Below, in pieces: positions 11,001 to 20,193 of a DNA stretch of 22,115 nucleotides. This DNA comes from Apostichopus parvimensis (taxonomy: Eukaryota; Echinodermata; Holothuroidea; Aspidochirotida; Stichopodidae): assembly GCA_000934455.1 (NCBI GenBank), contig KN890791.1:18587-40701 (forward strand), given 5' to 3'. Each line of letters starts with the position of its first letter. Position 1 is the stretch's first letter. The translations under genes were made by a program, and so were the position numbers. The notes beneath the pieces were generated by a model. It worked only from the letters and a program-made list of their open reading frames with translations, searched no databases and was not told the DNA's origin.

Positions 11001-14000
11001 TGAGGATTGTTGTTAATTAACTTGAACATTCAAGTCTTCATTTCAAATCATCTGACCAAAAACCAAAAATCAAAAACTTTAAAAAAAAAAAAAAATCAAA
11101 AAGATTTTCTGAGTTGATTTTTTAATGTGACTGATATTCATAAAAGTGTCTGGCTGATGAAATGTGGGAATTTTCTCGGCAACATTAAATAAATTGATTG
11201 ATAAAAACATTGCTCTGTGAACATTGGACTATCCTTTCATATGCAAATGAACAACACGGCAACCCTAAAAACGAGTGTTTTTGTAAAAAAAAGAAAGAAA
11301 TTATAATCAACTTTACGGTGGTGCAGTAGCGTACAGATGATGTTCTTTTAACAAGTCAAGTCTTACCATGTTGTAAACAGTATCCTTCGTGGATGGGTAC
11401 TGCCGTAGTGTGTGTAGCACCACTGTCCATCACCAGACCAGATGCTCGGCTGTTGGCAAAACTGAAAAGTACTGAATCAAGGAGAAATAGATGTTTTGCA
11501 ATGGAAACAAGGAAATCTTGCCCTGGATGTTACACAGATAGTCGGTCACTCAAAATAAATGATGAAGGGCGCCGATCGACTTTCAGTTGATTTATTCTCT
11601 CATCTTAAAGAACTACGATGGAAAAACGATGACAGTTTGATCAAGCGATAAAGTGATCGACCGCCGTTAGTCGAACAAAATTGGATTTGAGCGATGATTT
11701 GGATCTAAAAATCTAGAGAACAAAAATGTGGGGAGACTACTATGATGGGATATGTTGCATCTGAACCCTTGATTGGTCAGATAACGACACACATCCAACA
11801 AAATTATAAGCACCTTGTTCCAAAGAGCAACTAAAAAATGCTGAAAAGAAATTTCCTCCACGTAAGCAACATACATTTGCATGCCCATCTAGAAATGAAA
11901 AAAATGGTAAAAATCTTATTTTGTTCTAGAAAGAATAAATGTAGGTCACGTCACAGGGTATTATTTATCCGGTATCGCATCGCAGAAATGCTGTGCAAAA
12001 TGGTAAAATTGCTCTACAAAGTCCAAAGATCAATTTCTCTGTTTGTTTTCTTGTTTTTTTACACAGAAACCATAGTACTTTATAAGAGACAAAATTCACA
12101 TCCTTCACAACTGCTAAACAAAATTTCACACTAAATTAATCTATGCTAGAAAAAAAAAAATCTTCTCTGCTTGGTGGGAATTAGTTCAGAAAAAAATTAA
12201 ATCTATTCAATAAATGTTTCATGAAAATACAGCACTATCGGTAAATTGTTACAATCTCTGTGATGGTATCTTCAAAAGTACTGCCATGTCTCCTTGAATG
12301 ATTGCTTAAAAATTTTCCAGAGAAAAAAAAATCTTTTCGGCAGATTCTCCGAATAATTCCTTCCCTTTAAGACACGTTTTAAAGAAAATGATGCCTAGCC
12401 TTTTATTCACATGAATCAAAGAGCATTACATCACTCTGTTAGTAAAAAGGATACGCTGTTAGGACCGCATTCTTGCTCAGGAAGAAAGCAGGAATGTTAT
12501 ATTTTTCAAACAGCAGTTCCGTCAGCTTCTCTCTCTTGATCCGGACGTTCCACTGTCGAGAACAAAAATAAGTCGTTCCTTGAAATCTTTGCAGTTTTTA
12601 AGCAGTACAGTCTATGGGATCTCCTCACCAATTGTACACCGACTTTTAGGGTAAGTCCTCGCAAGACATTCTTCGAAATAGCACCTCGAAGTTAGTAGAG
12701 TACCCTAAGGAGTTGGTCAGTGAGGTTACAGATTTTGTTTTTGGTATTACTTGATTATATGAACATTACTAATGGAGAATACAAGATGGCGCCTGGTTCA
12801 AAGGACTTTTTTGTGGCACTGAGGGAGATTGGAATGTTACATGGGGCCACATAGTTGGCATTCCTGATCTATGCTTTAAACTTCTTTTGATGATGTAAAG
12901 GACTTATTTCTCTCATGGTCCTGACAGGCCCTTTTTTGCTTGCTTATACAGATGCCAATGAAAGATTTTAAAATGAGTGCTTTTTTGGTACTTACAGGAG
13001 GCTCTGACATGAGTACTGGATGTAACGATGAATCTGATTGGACGTGCCTCTTGTAGATGTGGTTCAAGGTACTTTCAAACATATCCCAATCTTCAACTGT
13101 CACGGTGAGGCAAAAAAATGAAATGGTTACTATAATTTATATCTTGTATCTTCTCAAATAAAGGTAGAAATAAATAAAGATGGTTATTAGCAGCACAGCC
13201 ACATGCTTTGTATCATATATATGTTGCAAAACTTGAGGGAATGCAATATTACGTAGAAAGAATTAACAGTTAGTCAATGGAAGACTAGAGTTATTAATAT
13301 ACACAAAACACAAAACAGTACTTAAATAATATCTGAAAAATTGATACACAGCATCCTACATATACCACGTCTTGTACACAAAAACTGAAATCTAAAAATA
13401 ATAATAATACTAATTGTGATTTTGATATCACATGCACATCCCTCGGAAGGGTGCTCAAGGCAACAACAGAGAGCAAACACCGAATCAACAACACATCAAC
13501 AAAAAAATTATTGGTTAACATTGATGAATGCTTGATGCTGATGACTTTACAGAAGGGTGAGATGTGGGCATGGTTGCCCAGTAAATTTTTGTTAAACATC
13601 CTAATGTCAGTCATACTCAAAATAAATTAGATTAAAATGCTGTGTTAAGTAAGTGGAAGAACTTTTAAGTTGCGATAATTTAGTGTTCACAACCAATTCT
13701 TCAATGTCAGATGATGCCATGGGTTAAAAAAAGGTCAGCATGTTTGATACCTTCCCTGAAACAGTGAGGCAGCTATGTTTGGTAACATTATTGCGAGGTG
13801 GTCGTATAAAACAGAGAAAAATGAATGCCAGGATGATATATATTTAACTATGCATTAGCTCCTTCTAAGGGCCTTGAACTTGTACAAGTTTCCACTAGAT
13901 GCCAAAAGGCCATTCAACCTACAGTCCTTGTACTCATGCTATCGTACTTCAAGTCTCCTATCTACTACACAACATTCTGTTCGTTTTTGAACCTCTATCA

Positions 14001-16494
14001 TACAGAGTTAAAAAAAAAAAAGAACGTTGCCGGTTGAATTTCTTTGGTGATTTTACTTACTCATCCCATCCTTAAGTGGATGACCGATCTCCATGTGCTC
14101 TCGAGGATAAAGAATAGACGAAGTATCGTGGATGTACTTCTTCTCGGAAGAGTCTTTGATGCTGCTAGGGGGCGCTCCATCTACCTCCATGCCCTCCGCT
14201 TCTTTATTTTCCATGACACCCACCACGGTGGGGAAATCAGCCTATGGATGAAAATCGGTTACAGTTTATATATATATATATTTATATATATTTATTCATA
14301 TATATATGCAACTCAGATAAACCAAAACAATTCCATCGAAATTACGAGGGAATCGGATTAAAAATAATCCAATTTTCCAAAACTTCTGCTAATCCACCAG
14401 AACTCAGTAAGTCGCACTGACTGCACTGCCATGCCGACACTCTCCTCTATAAAAAAGTTTCAATTCCTCCCTGTCACTGGAAAGCTATGCAAAAACCAAA
14501 CAATGGCTGTTTTACTTCCAATCGCTTACTTAATTCAATTTTTGTTATCTTACTCGAGATCCAGCCTTTCCAGAAATGCAACCTAGTTGTTCAACAGCTT
14601 TTTTCCAATTACTCCTATATATTTACAATTTTACATACATATCCAAAACAGTTAAGATAAACCTTCACTAGAGATAGGGTTCAAACAATGGGAGAAGGTG
14701 CATGAATTTTATGCTATGGTATGATATTCTTGGTCATTGTACATTTTGAGACTGAGGAGTGTGGGTGGACCTTGACCATCTCTACAAAACAAATTTGTAT
14801 TAATTAAAGTGCTTCTAAAGTTTACTAATTAGTTCTGATATCTATATATACGATTGAATACATTCCATTCAGATGTGTACCATACGTCCAGTAGTAGAGT
14901 TTGGTCAATATTAAGAAGGTAATTAAAATGTCTTCTAATGAAGAAGGATAACCAGAAAGCCAGTTGGCTTTGTGATTCCTCCCACATTACTATCTGACTA
15001 ATGTAGAGCGAGTTGAAGTTGCCCATGAATTAACTGAGAACCAGAAAAGACCAGAAATATTCCAGCTCTTATTTTGACCACTTTGGACCTCAAATGACTT
15101 TTGACCTTTACCGAAAAGATTACAATTCTTGTACACAATAAGACAGATCCACATACCAAGTGTGGACTTAATCCACCTTGAAATTTTCGAGTTACCGTAT
15201 TTACAAGCAAGTGTCACTAATAATACACAAACACAACATCACCGTAGCATAGATTTCTTCAGCCTGTGCGATGGAATCAAACATGTTACCTTAGGAGAGT
15301 CCTCGCCTGCATATCCGGCCCTCACTGAGTAAGAACCAACATCAAACACCAAGGCATTCACCTCATCTGAAGTCATTTGTAAAACAAAGAAACACTGTTT
15401 GAATATCTACCCATACATAAATATACAGTTCAAAAATGCTTAAACTTTTCTGCCATGATTTGCATTTTGTTTTAATGGTGAAGGTGTGGTGTACAACCGT
15501 TAGTGTCTTCTTCATTCCCATTAGAATTAGGATCATCATATGGGAAGCATGTTGAAGTCTATCCTAGTAGTAGTAGCATGGACACTTCTAATTCCGGACA
15601 CCTAAGCCTTAAAACACCCCAAAACTATATCTTCTGGTATAAATCACCTGAAAATATACTTGATATGGTGGGAGAAGTGTGTTATATTACGATACACGGC
15701 CAAACTTTCTTTCCTGCAAACTGTTTTCACGTTGTATTCCAAGAAGATTCTTGTGATTGTGGAACTGGTATTTCTTTGCTAGAGTATTGCTAATTTTCGG
15801 ACACACAGTCCCACAGTGTGGCGCTGGTGATAAAATTGGTGGCGCAGTTGCTCTTTCAGTAATTATAACAGACTTCATAGATCTCCGTCATTTTATTGAC
15901 AAATATGTAAGTATTTACTTGCACACGGGTCATTTCATACTTTTTGGTGAAATTTGGCTCTTCCTGTAGGTTGTCATGGTGAAATCGTGCATTTCTTAGG
16001 GGTGTCCGAAATTGGCAGTGTTCCGAAATTAGCAATACTTACAATACTTGTAGATCACGTTGCACTTAGTCAATCTGTGTTCAGTTAACAACAACTTAAC
16101 AAGAACTGGTTAGAAGTCTCAGCCTAACAACAACATTATGGCTTAGGCTTAGTATAACATGAGTAATTGGAAAGCTAGGGTAACAATTTTGTTAAACCTA
16201 GTACAGTAGCCTAAAAATAGGCCTATAAAGTTTGTAGCATAAAATACTGTAGAAAGGGAATTGGACAGACCAACTAAGGTTGACTATTTAGTCTTTTGGT
16301 CTAATGTGCTGGCTAGTATAGTACTAGGACTCTGTATAACGTTAGTCTGTGGTTAGGCTCTACGACAAAGAACAATAAGTCAATGGAGTAACATTGTATG
16401 CCTAACTAGGCTATATTGGTTTCTTGTCCAGGTCTAAACTGAAGTAACATTTCCTTATATGAAACCTACCTCCACCGTAAACCCCGCCACTCAT
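4993..16494 (-). CDS. ACTL6A: Actin-like protein 6A (BAF53/BAP55 type), 13 coding exons
   Basis: This nuclear actin-related protein is, by family knowledge, a subunit of SWI/SNF (BAF/PBAF), INO80 and TIP60/NuA4 complexes, where it binds the HSA helix of the ATPase with nuclear actin. Thirteen exons with GT-AG introns and matching phases give 1302 nt, 433 residues (human ACTL6A has 429). Visible landmarks are the N-terminus MSGGVYGG, the first phosphate loop (FDVGS, residues 16-20), an ACTL6-type VLMSEPPWN, the second phosphate loop (DSGATHT, 173-179, where actin has DSGDGVTH), the adenosine-site TGGN (355-358), [10 protein letters not shown] and the actin-like tail WLSKQEYEE...KKCP. Exon 3 carries the divergent acidic insert. 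Most invertebrates have one ACTL6 gene, so this probably serves as both ACTL6A and ACTL6B. No frameshift or missing residue is seen. Introns are 0.35-1.4 kb and hold only repeats. Confidence 0.97.
5497..6097. repeat. ACTL6A: Minisatellite in ACTL6A intron 12
   Basis: About 600 bp are built from variants of CTATTGGTTGACTATGGTTTA, with a higher-order unit that also contains GACTGGTTTTGCTATTTGTT. Copies become more diverged toward 5850-6097. The plus-strand open frame through it (repeated DYGLLL) is a product of the repeat. It lies in an intron, so it is transcribed as the complementary strand. Confidence 0.9.
6441..6480. repeat. Short hairpin rich in GATTA/TAATCC motifs
   Basis: ACCGGATAGATTAATCC and GGATTAATCCGGT are inverted copies, apart from a 4-base insertion, around a C-rich loop. 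TAATCC or its complement occurs several times from about 6360 to 6480. The hairpin starts roughly 40 bases inside intron 12, close to the exon 12 donor. Confidence 0.6.
6517..6603 (-). CDS. ACTL6A: ACTL6A exon 12
   Basis: Acceptor CCGTTAG, donor GTAAGA. Residues 379-407 run from [17 protein letters not shown] to [11 protein letters not shown], the conserved C-terminal actin segment. The exon ends in phase 0. Confidence 0.97.
7078..7113 (+). repeat. GGAT microsatellite with GGGTGGTTGAGGA tail
   Basis: Six GGAT-type units are followed by GGGTGGTTGAGGA. The same tail follows the GGAT run at 4454-4480, so both may come from one dispersed element rather than independent expansions. It lies in ACTL6A intron 11. 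Confidence 0.8.
7477..7572 (-). CDS. ACTL6A: ACTL6A exon 11
   Basis: Acceptor GTCCCAG, donor GTTAGT. Residues 347-378 hold the adenosine-side motif [18 protein letters not shown] and end LSLKTPQ. Confidence 0.97.
7980..8013. repeat. Two 17-bp GC-rich tandem units
   Basis: CCGGCCACATCCGGTTT is followed directly by CCGGCCGCATCCGGTTT (16/17 identical). They start about 12 bases inside ACTL6A intron 10, next to the exon 10 donor, and are far richer in GC than the surrounding intron. Each carries an ETS-like CCGGAT on the minus strand. Confidence 0.85.
8025..8111 (-). CDS. ACTL6A: ACTL6A exon 10
   Basis: Acceptor CCCATAG, donor GTAAGT. Residues 318-346 are [10 protein letters not shown] followed by [19 protein letters not shown]. 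The C-terminal half matches human SHVVTTSVGMCDIDIR. Confidence 0.95.
8467..8581 (-). CDS. ACTL6A: ACTL6A exon 9
   Basis: Acceptor CTCTTCAG, donor GTAGTC. Residues 279-317 contain [16 protein letters not shown] and [10 protein letters not shown], matching human YEFPNGYNCDFGAERL and EGLFDPSNVK. Confidence 0.97.
8926..8965. repeat. Degenerate TTA microsatellite
   Basis: ATTATTATTTTATTATT-type sequence in intron 8 of ACTL6A. Low-complexity DNA only. Confidence 0.8.
9675..9826 (-). CDS. ACTL6A: ACTL6A exon 8
   Basis: Acceptor CTCTCACAG, donor GTAAGT. Residues 229-278 run from [15 protein letters not shown] through VTQSWQDYM and [14 protein letters not shown] to PYEE. This is the ACTL6-specific region corresponding to human SWHNYMCNCVIQDFQ. 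Confidence 0.96.
10715..10821 (-). CDS. ACTL6A: ACTL6A exon 7
   Basis: Acceptor TTGCACAG, donor GTGAGT. Residues 193-228 run from [15 protein letters not shown] to [10 protein letters not shown], as in the ACTL6 family. Confidence 0.96.
11367..11461 (-). CDS. ACTL6A: ACTL6A exon 6
   Basis: Acceptor TTTTCAG, donor GTAAGA. Residues 161-192 include the second phosphate loop [11 protein letters not shown] (from 173) and end GYCLQH. Codon 193 is split and gives Ala where human has Gly. Confidence 0.96.
12455..12552 (-). CDS. ACTL6A: ACTL6A exon 5
   Basis: Acceptor TCGACAG. The donor GTATCC is weaker than the others but gives the correct phase (2) and restores Ala161. Residues 129-160 run from [18 protein letters not shown] to [10 protein letters not shown]. 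Confidence 0.95.
12623..12725. repeat. Imperfect inverted repeat in ACTL6A intron 4
   Basis: The left arm (12623-12653) begins CCTCAC and ends TTAGGGTA. The right arm (12701-12725) is its imperfect inverse, from TACCCTAA to GTGAGG. A smaller inverted pair (TTCGAA and TCGAA) lies in the loop. It could be a degraded foldback element. Confidence 0.5.
12996..13096 (-). CDS. ACTL6A: ACTL6A exon 4
   Basis: Acceptor GTGACAG, donor GTAAGT. The exon encodes residues 95-128, from [15 protein letters not shown] to [11 protein letters not shown]. Residue 95 becomes Ile across the junction, where human has Val. Confidence 0.97.
14061..14241 (-). CDS. ACTL6A: ACTL6A exon 3
   Basis: Acceptor CCATAG, donor GTAAGT. 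The exon encodes residues 35-94 plus one base. It begins ADFPTVVGV, passes through a variable acidic insert ([15 protein letters not shown]) and ends [14 protein letters not shown]. The insert sits where human ACTL6A also has a divergent acidic/glycine loop. An AT microsatellite lies about 25 bases upstream of the acceptor. Confidence 0.96.
14266..14308. repeat. AT microsatellite
   Basis: Interrupted TA repeats in ACTL6A intron 2, about 25 bases upstream of the exon 3 acceptor in transcript direction. Length variation here could affect the branch point or tract context, which is an inference only. Confidence 0.85.
15290..15366 (-). CDS. ACTL6A: ACTL6A exon 2
   Basis: Acceptor CTTCAG, donor GTAACA. 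The exon encodes residues 9-34, from [12 protein letters not shown] to GYAGEDSPK. This holds the first nucleotide phosphate-binding loop of the actin fold. Confidence 0.97.
15784..16038. mobile_element. Possible short element with inverted ends, intron 1
   Basis: GTATTGCTAATTTTCGGACAC at the left end is inverted at the right end, which reads TTCCGAAATTAGCAATAC. A second inverted copy (GTGTCCGAAATT) lies just inside at about 16004. The spacing of about 255 bp suits a miniature inverted-repeat element. I see no clear target-site duplication, so the class is unassigned. Confidence 0.4.
16470..16494 (-). CDS. ACTL6A: ACTL6A exon 1 (start codon)
   Basis: ATG is at 16494-16492. The exon encodes MSGGVYGG plus the first base of codon 9 and ends at donor GTAGGT. 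The sequence matches the conserved start of ACTL6 proteins, which fixes this start. The upstream extent of the 5' UTR is not determined. A YY1-like GCCATCAT lies on the minus strand at about 16545. Confidence 0.95.
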
Positions 16495-18155
16495 GGTATA
16501 ATCGGAGGCAGTAAGTTCGAAGTTACGATGAAAAAGTCACTGAAAATGATGGCTACCCTGCGGTGGATATTTTACACTTACACTGCACACCGTCCGCAAT
16601 GATTGGAGCGCCAAAAGGGCAAAAATCATCTTTGTTGCAGAAGAACTAAACGTACTATATTAGCATTCCCAGCATCAAAATAAGTCGCAGCAACAAAAAG
16701 TGCCGCAGCATAAAATCAAAATTAGTTTGCAAGTTAATCATAGCATCAAATATGTAAGTATCACAAGAAAAAATCACTGTAGCTAGTATTCATAGCAGTG
16801 TTTTAATCGCCGTCCAGAACATGCGAGCGCGAGTCTTTGTCATCCGAGTCTCAGCTGAGCTGTAATTAGGTTTTCTTTTTCTGTAAGATTTCATGTCCTT
16901 GGTTATGAGCACAAAGTTAACCTGTGGCCGAATACAAAACATCTGATTCTTTGTTGTCCGAGTCTAGTGCCGTCAACTTAACAATTCGTATTTGTTGACA
17001 CAACTTAAACACTAATACAAACATTACCTGGGTTCAACCCGGACCGAAAATTCCAACATATTTTCTAAAACAATATCATCAGCTATTCAAATAACTTAAT
17101 TTAAAACCATATTGTAACTTAATTTTTGAGATATGATCATTTAACTAAAAACAATTTGTATTCACTGTGTAATATTGCTATTTCAAATGCTATTTTCTCG
17201 ATTTATCTTTTTGAGACCTTTTTCTCGGCTAATTTCTGTGACAAACATAGAATGAGCTACTATGCACCCCATATGATCCTATACCATAATACCATAGTTA
17301 TATATATAGTATAGTCTAAACATAAAGAAAAATTATGCTAGCAGTCAAATTGTTTGGATGCAGGGGTGGCAGTGACGTCATTTGATGACGTCATCAAAAT
17401 ATAACAATTCAAAAAATTTAAGAAAAAGTATTGTATATCACCAAAAACATTTTACCATAGTTAGATAGAAAAACACATTAGCTTTCCTATAAATTTCGTT
17501 GAAACAAAATGTGAATAAATTCTTGAGATATGATTGTTTTAGTAAATTTAATTTAAATAAAATAAATGATGTTAATATTAACAATTGTGGGATGCATCCC
17601 TAAATTTGTTGCGTAGCGCCAGTAACGTAGTTTTGATGACGTCATCAAAATTTGACAACAAGGAGTTACATATGGCCAAAAATATTGTACCACTTTCAGA
17701 TAGGATATCACAATAGCTATGCAAAATAGCTTCATTTGAAACCAAAATGTTAATAAAACAATCTGCAATGACTTGTACATAGTATTACTACTTCAAATGT
17801 AGTTTACTCGATTTGCTCGATTGAGACGGCTAGTTTCTCTAACAAACAATTATATTATAATTTAAATTAGCTGAATTGGGTTTGTGTTATGCATTAGGAT
17901 ATACTATAAAAGGAAGGATATATTTAATGTTGAAAATGAAAAATGTCTGCAAGTATGTATATGGTAACCTATGTTGTTTTCATGGGTTGGGATATATGTT
18001 AAGGGTGTTAATTTAGCTGTCCTCTGAACATGTATTATTGGTTAAACTTAATAAAGTAAGTCCCTGAGCGGTAGGCTACGATTTAACTTCTGTTCGCTAT
18101 GAGGACTAATCACTTGATACATAAAGTATGTTTATCTTTTCTTTTCTGATTTTAG
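16495..18155. other. Intergenic region upstream of ACTL6A
   Basis: This region should contain the ACTL6A 5' UTR and promoter at its lower-coordinate end. No TATA box is evident near the start codon. The motif TCTTTGTnnTCCGAGTCT occurs twice, at about 16835-16851 and 16948-16965. The rest is AT-rich and holds the diverged CRE-containing repeat pair. No convincing exon is seen on either strand. Confidence 0.5.
17354..17760. repeat. Two diverged repeats centred on a CRE palindrome
   Basis: Copies at about 17354-17520 and 17588-17760 share, in order, GGATGCA, an 18- to 20-bp palindrome TTTGATGACGTCATCAAA, CCAAAAA, AGATAG, TAGCTTTCC or TAGCTTCAT, GAAACAAAATGT or GAAACCAAAATGT, and AATAAA. The first copy has a second TGACGTCA a few bases away. 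TGACGTCA is the full cAMP-response element. Because it sits inside a repeat family, it may be element sequence rather than a regulatory site. Confidence 0.7.
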
Positions 18156-18382
18156 GGCATATCAACAGAGAAGATATTCAGCCTGCATAAAATGATATGT
18201 ATGTCGGTCTTGTCTTGTTTGTCACAAGTAATGAACATTCCTTTCACAAGAAGTATAGGCAAAGTTGTAACGAAGACTACATCGCTTGAAATTATTGTGG
18301 ACGATTTCTTTTCTTAGCGCCGAGAGCTTCTGAAAATTGAAGCCTTGTTGCATGCAGTAGTACTAGTTGCAGATGGAGGCAG

Positions 18383-18430
18383 CCAATAGAAAGTAAGCGC
18401 GACACTCTGGAGATTGGTATGTTGACCAAT
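18383..18430 (+). promoter_or_regulatory. CCAAT-box cluster, likely promoter
   Basis: Three CCAAT pentamers (18383 plus, 18413 minus, 18426 plus) lie within 48 bp, in a segment richer in CpG than its surroundings. NF-Y promoters often show such clusters. Downstream is a possible non-coding first exon ending at AAG/GTAAAA (18654/18655) and then a possible coding exon. I infer a promoter for a plus-strand gene divergent from ACTL6A. Confidence 0.4.
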
Positions 18431-18865
18431 CAACGCTCACAATTTAAACTTGTCACGCCACTGCTTGTCGTTTTACAAAGTTGTTTTTCAGAGTTGACCA
18501 TACCAGGCGGAGAAACTGATGGTAGCTTTGCACAAGACAGTTTTGAAATTACGGCGGCTCTTCTACAGAAATTGTGTACTTTCTGTAAATTATTTTAACG
18601 ATATTCGTAACAATTACGAACTTATACTTTGTAACATGTATTGTTTCATTTAAGGTAAAAGTTTAAGATGAAGAGAATGTAGAATCCTGTAAACTGTTAC
18701 CGTTTAACATAACGCAATCGAAGGAGTATGCTGTGATGTCGACTGAAAACCCTGTACTTAATGTTTACTTGTGTTAATCTCTACCACGAGGTTGCACTTA
18801 TTTAATGAAACATCGTATAACAAGCCACAGCGTAACATTTGTGTATCTTTATAGCGCCTATAGAT

Positions 18866-18917
18866 ATGACCGAGGGTAATAAGATTGATCATGCCAAGAA
18901 AGCCAAAGCTGCTTTAC
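18866..18917 (+). CDS. Candidate first coding exon of a divergent gene (product unknown)
   Basis: After the acceptor-like CTTTATAG (to 18854), an ATG at 18866 opens MTEGNKIDHAKKAKAALR, a lysine/alanine-rich peptide that looks coding and might start a helix. The frame closes at TAG 18923 unless spliced. The only nearby GT is the weak donor GTGATT at 18918. I do not recognise the family from so few residues. The upstream CCAAT cluster and possible non-coding exon support a gene start here, but no downstream exon confirms it. Confidence 0.3.
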
Positions 18918-19241
18918 GTGATTAGGAATAGTCAAGTTTCTGCTTGCTAATCATTGCCGTCATATTTATTATAACATTATTAATATTTTATAACCAGTCT
19001 GGACAATTTTTTGGATAATTGGGCGTTTAAGTCTTGTTTGAAGTGATCCGAAGTTTTAGCCAAGTACGTATAATTATATTGTGCTAGGATTGTTGCACGG
19101 AAAAATAGGTATCCCTACCAAATTTATCAATTTGGCGTTCCATATATATTACTAGCACCGAAACGCGCACTATATGTGTACATGCGTACGTGCCTTAGTA
19201 CTAGCAGGGAGTTGTTATGGAACTAGTAGGTCTAAGTAGGA

Positions 19242-19267
19242 ACGTACGTACGTGCACGCGCGCATGC
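19242..19267. other. 26-bp perfect purine/pyrimidine alternation
   Basis: From ACGTACGTACGT through GCACGCGCGCATGC every base alternates purine and pyrimidine, with a CG-rich core. This is a classic Z-DNA-prone composition. It lies just before the first copy of the duplicated acceptor-like segment. Confidence 0.75.
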
Positions 19268-19835
19268 TATATCTGCCAATTGAGCTGTTCGACTCCTATG
19301 TTCTCGGTATCCTTTCTGCAAGTGAGTTTTCATGAAATATTTAACGTTATAAACCATAACTTCAAACGGTTGTATTAAAACATCTCTAGATTTGATTTGA
19401 CCAAGTCCTGGTTGATGATTTTAAGGCAAACGACGGGATTCTACAAAATAAAAATATGTTACGTATAATATAGTATGTTAGGTCAGCGAGTGTGTAATAT
19501 ACTGTACGGTAGTTAGTGTATTTCTTAAAATGTTTATCACGTAGGTGTACGGCAGTGAATTTATACTATTAAGCTAGGCTCACGGTTTCGTTACTGTCTA
19601 GTTTATGCCCAGACCTAACGTGCAATCAGTCACAGCGTGAGTATTGTGGTTATCAAAGTTTTTCAAGGGCGCCACCGATCCTTTCACATAATTAGGGGAT
19701 TCCCTTAAATCAATTTTCCAGGATCATTGATGTGGTTTTAATTGTGCTTTTGAAAACTGCCAGTTGAACAAATTTGCTTGCTTTATCTGCCAATTGAGCT
19801 GTTTCGACTCATATGTTCTCGGTCTCCTTTCTGCA
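19262..19835 (+). repeat. Duplicated 59-60 bp segment resembling an intron 3' end
   Basis: Copies at 19262-19320 and 19776-19835 share ATCTGCCAATTGAGCTGTT, then CGACTC, TATGTTCTCGGT and TCCTTTCTGCA, with a few mismatches. Similarity stops at both edges. The second copy continues to CTGCAG followed by an open, coding-like segment. The first continues to CTGCAAGTGAG, a weaker acceptor. Confidence 0.8.
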
Positions 19836-19836
19836 G

Positions 19837-19882
19837 CCCTCAAGGCAACCACCCCAGCAGCAGCCCCAACCCATGACGGAGG
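19837..19882 (+). CDS. Possible short exon, 46 nt
   Basis: It is bounded by a good acceptor (CTCCTTTCTGCAG) and a donor-like GAGG/GTAATA. It is CAG/CCC-rich and open in more than one frame: one reads PSRQPPQQQPQPMTE, and another, which would join the 18866 exon in phase, reads LKATTPAAAPTHDG. It ends with ATGACGGAGGGTAATAA, almost identical to the ATG context at 18866. Frame and reality are undetermined. Confidence 0.25.
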
Positions 19883-19894
19883 GTAATAAACATG

Positions 19895-20193
19895 CAGGCA
19901 CCTAGCCAGGAATTTGCCAAGGGAGGGGCGAACTTGTAGGCAAATTATCAGAGCCGTAGATTCGGAATTGGAAACTATCTAAGCGTAGCGCCACCATGGG
20001 TTGGCGTGAAGCGTAACAATAACATTTTGGCCGAAAATGCCTCCCAGATCGCTGGAAAGTGAACTTCCCAGGCCTTGCAAGTTGCATCTAAGCTATTTGA
20101 AATTACTAGCAATATCATAAAAACATACAAAAATATATGCTCAAGGGGGTGTGGTCACCCCTTTGCCCCCCCCTCCCCTTGGCTACGTGCCTG
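19895..20193. mobile_element. Short inverted-end element (MITE-like)
   Basis: The left end CAGGCACCTAGCC and the inverted right end GGCTACGTGCCTG match at 12 of 13 positions, and GGGAGGGG/CCCCTCCC-type sequence follows inside both ends. The length is about 300 bp with no transposase frame. The outer flanks do not give a clean target-site duplication. GGTAATA occurs on both sides (19882-19888 and 20193-20199), but offset from the ends. Confidence 0.6.

Noticed and set aside
17030-17042. GGGTTCAACCC, resembling a Pol III B box
   Set aside because: No matching A box, no cloverleaf and no SINE tail could be found around it.
18156-18317. 53 open codons after a strong pyrimidine tract and TTTTAG acceptor
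   Set aside because: The peptide has no recognisable pattern, it lies before the CCAAT cluster, and this open length is not rare by chance.
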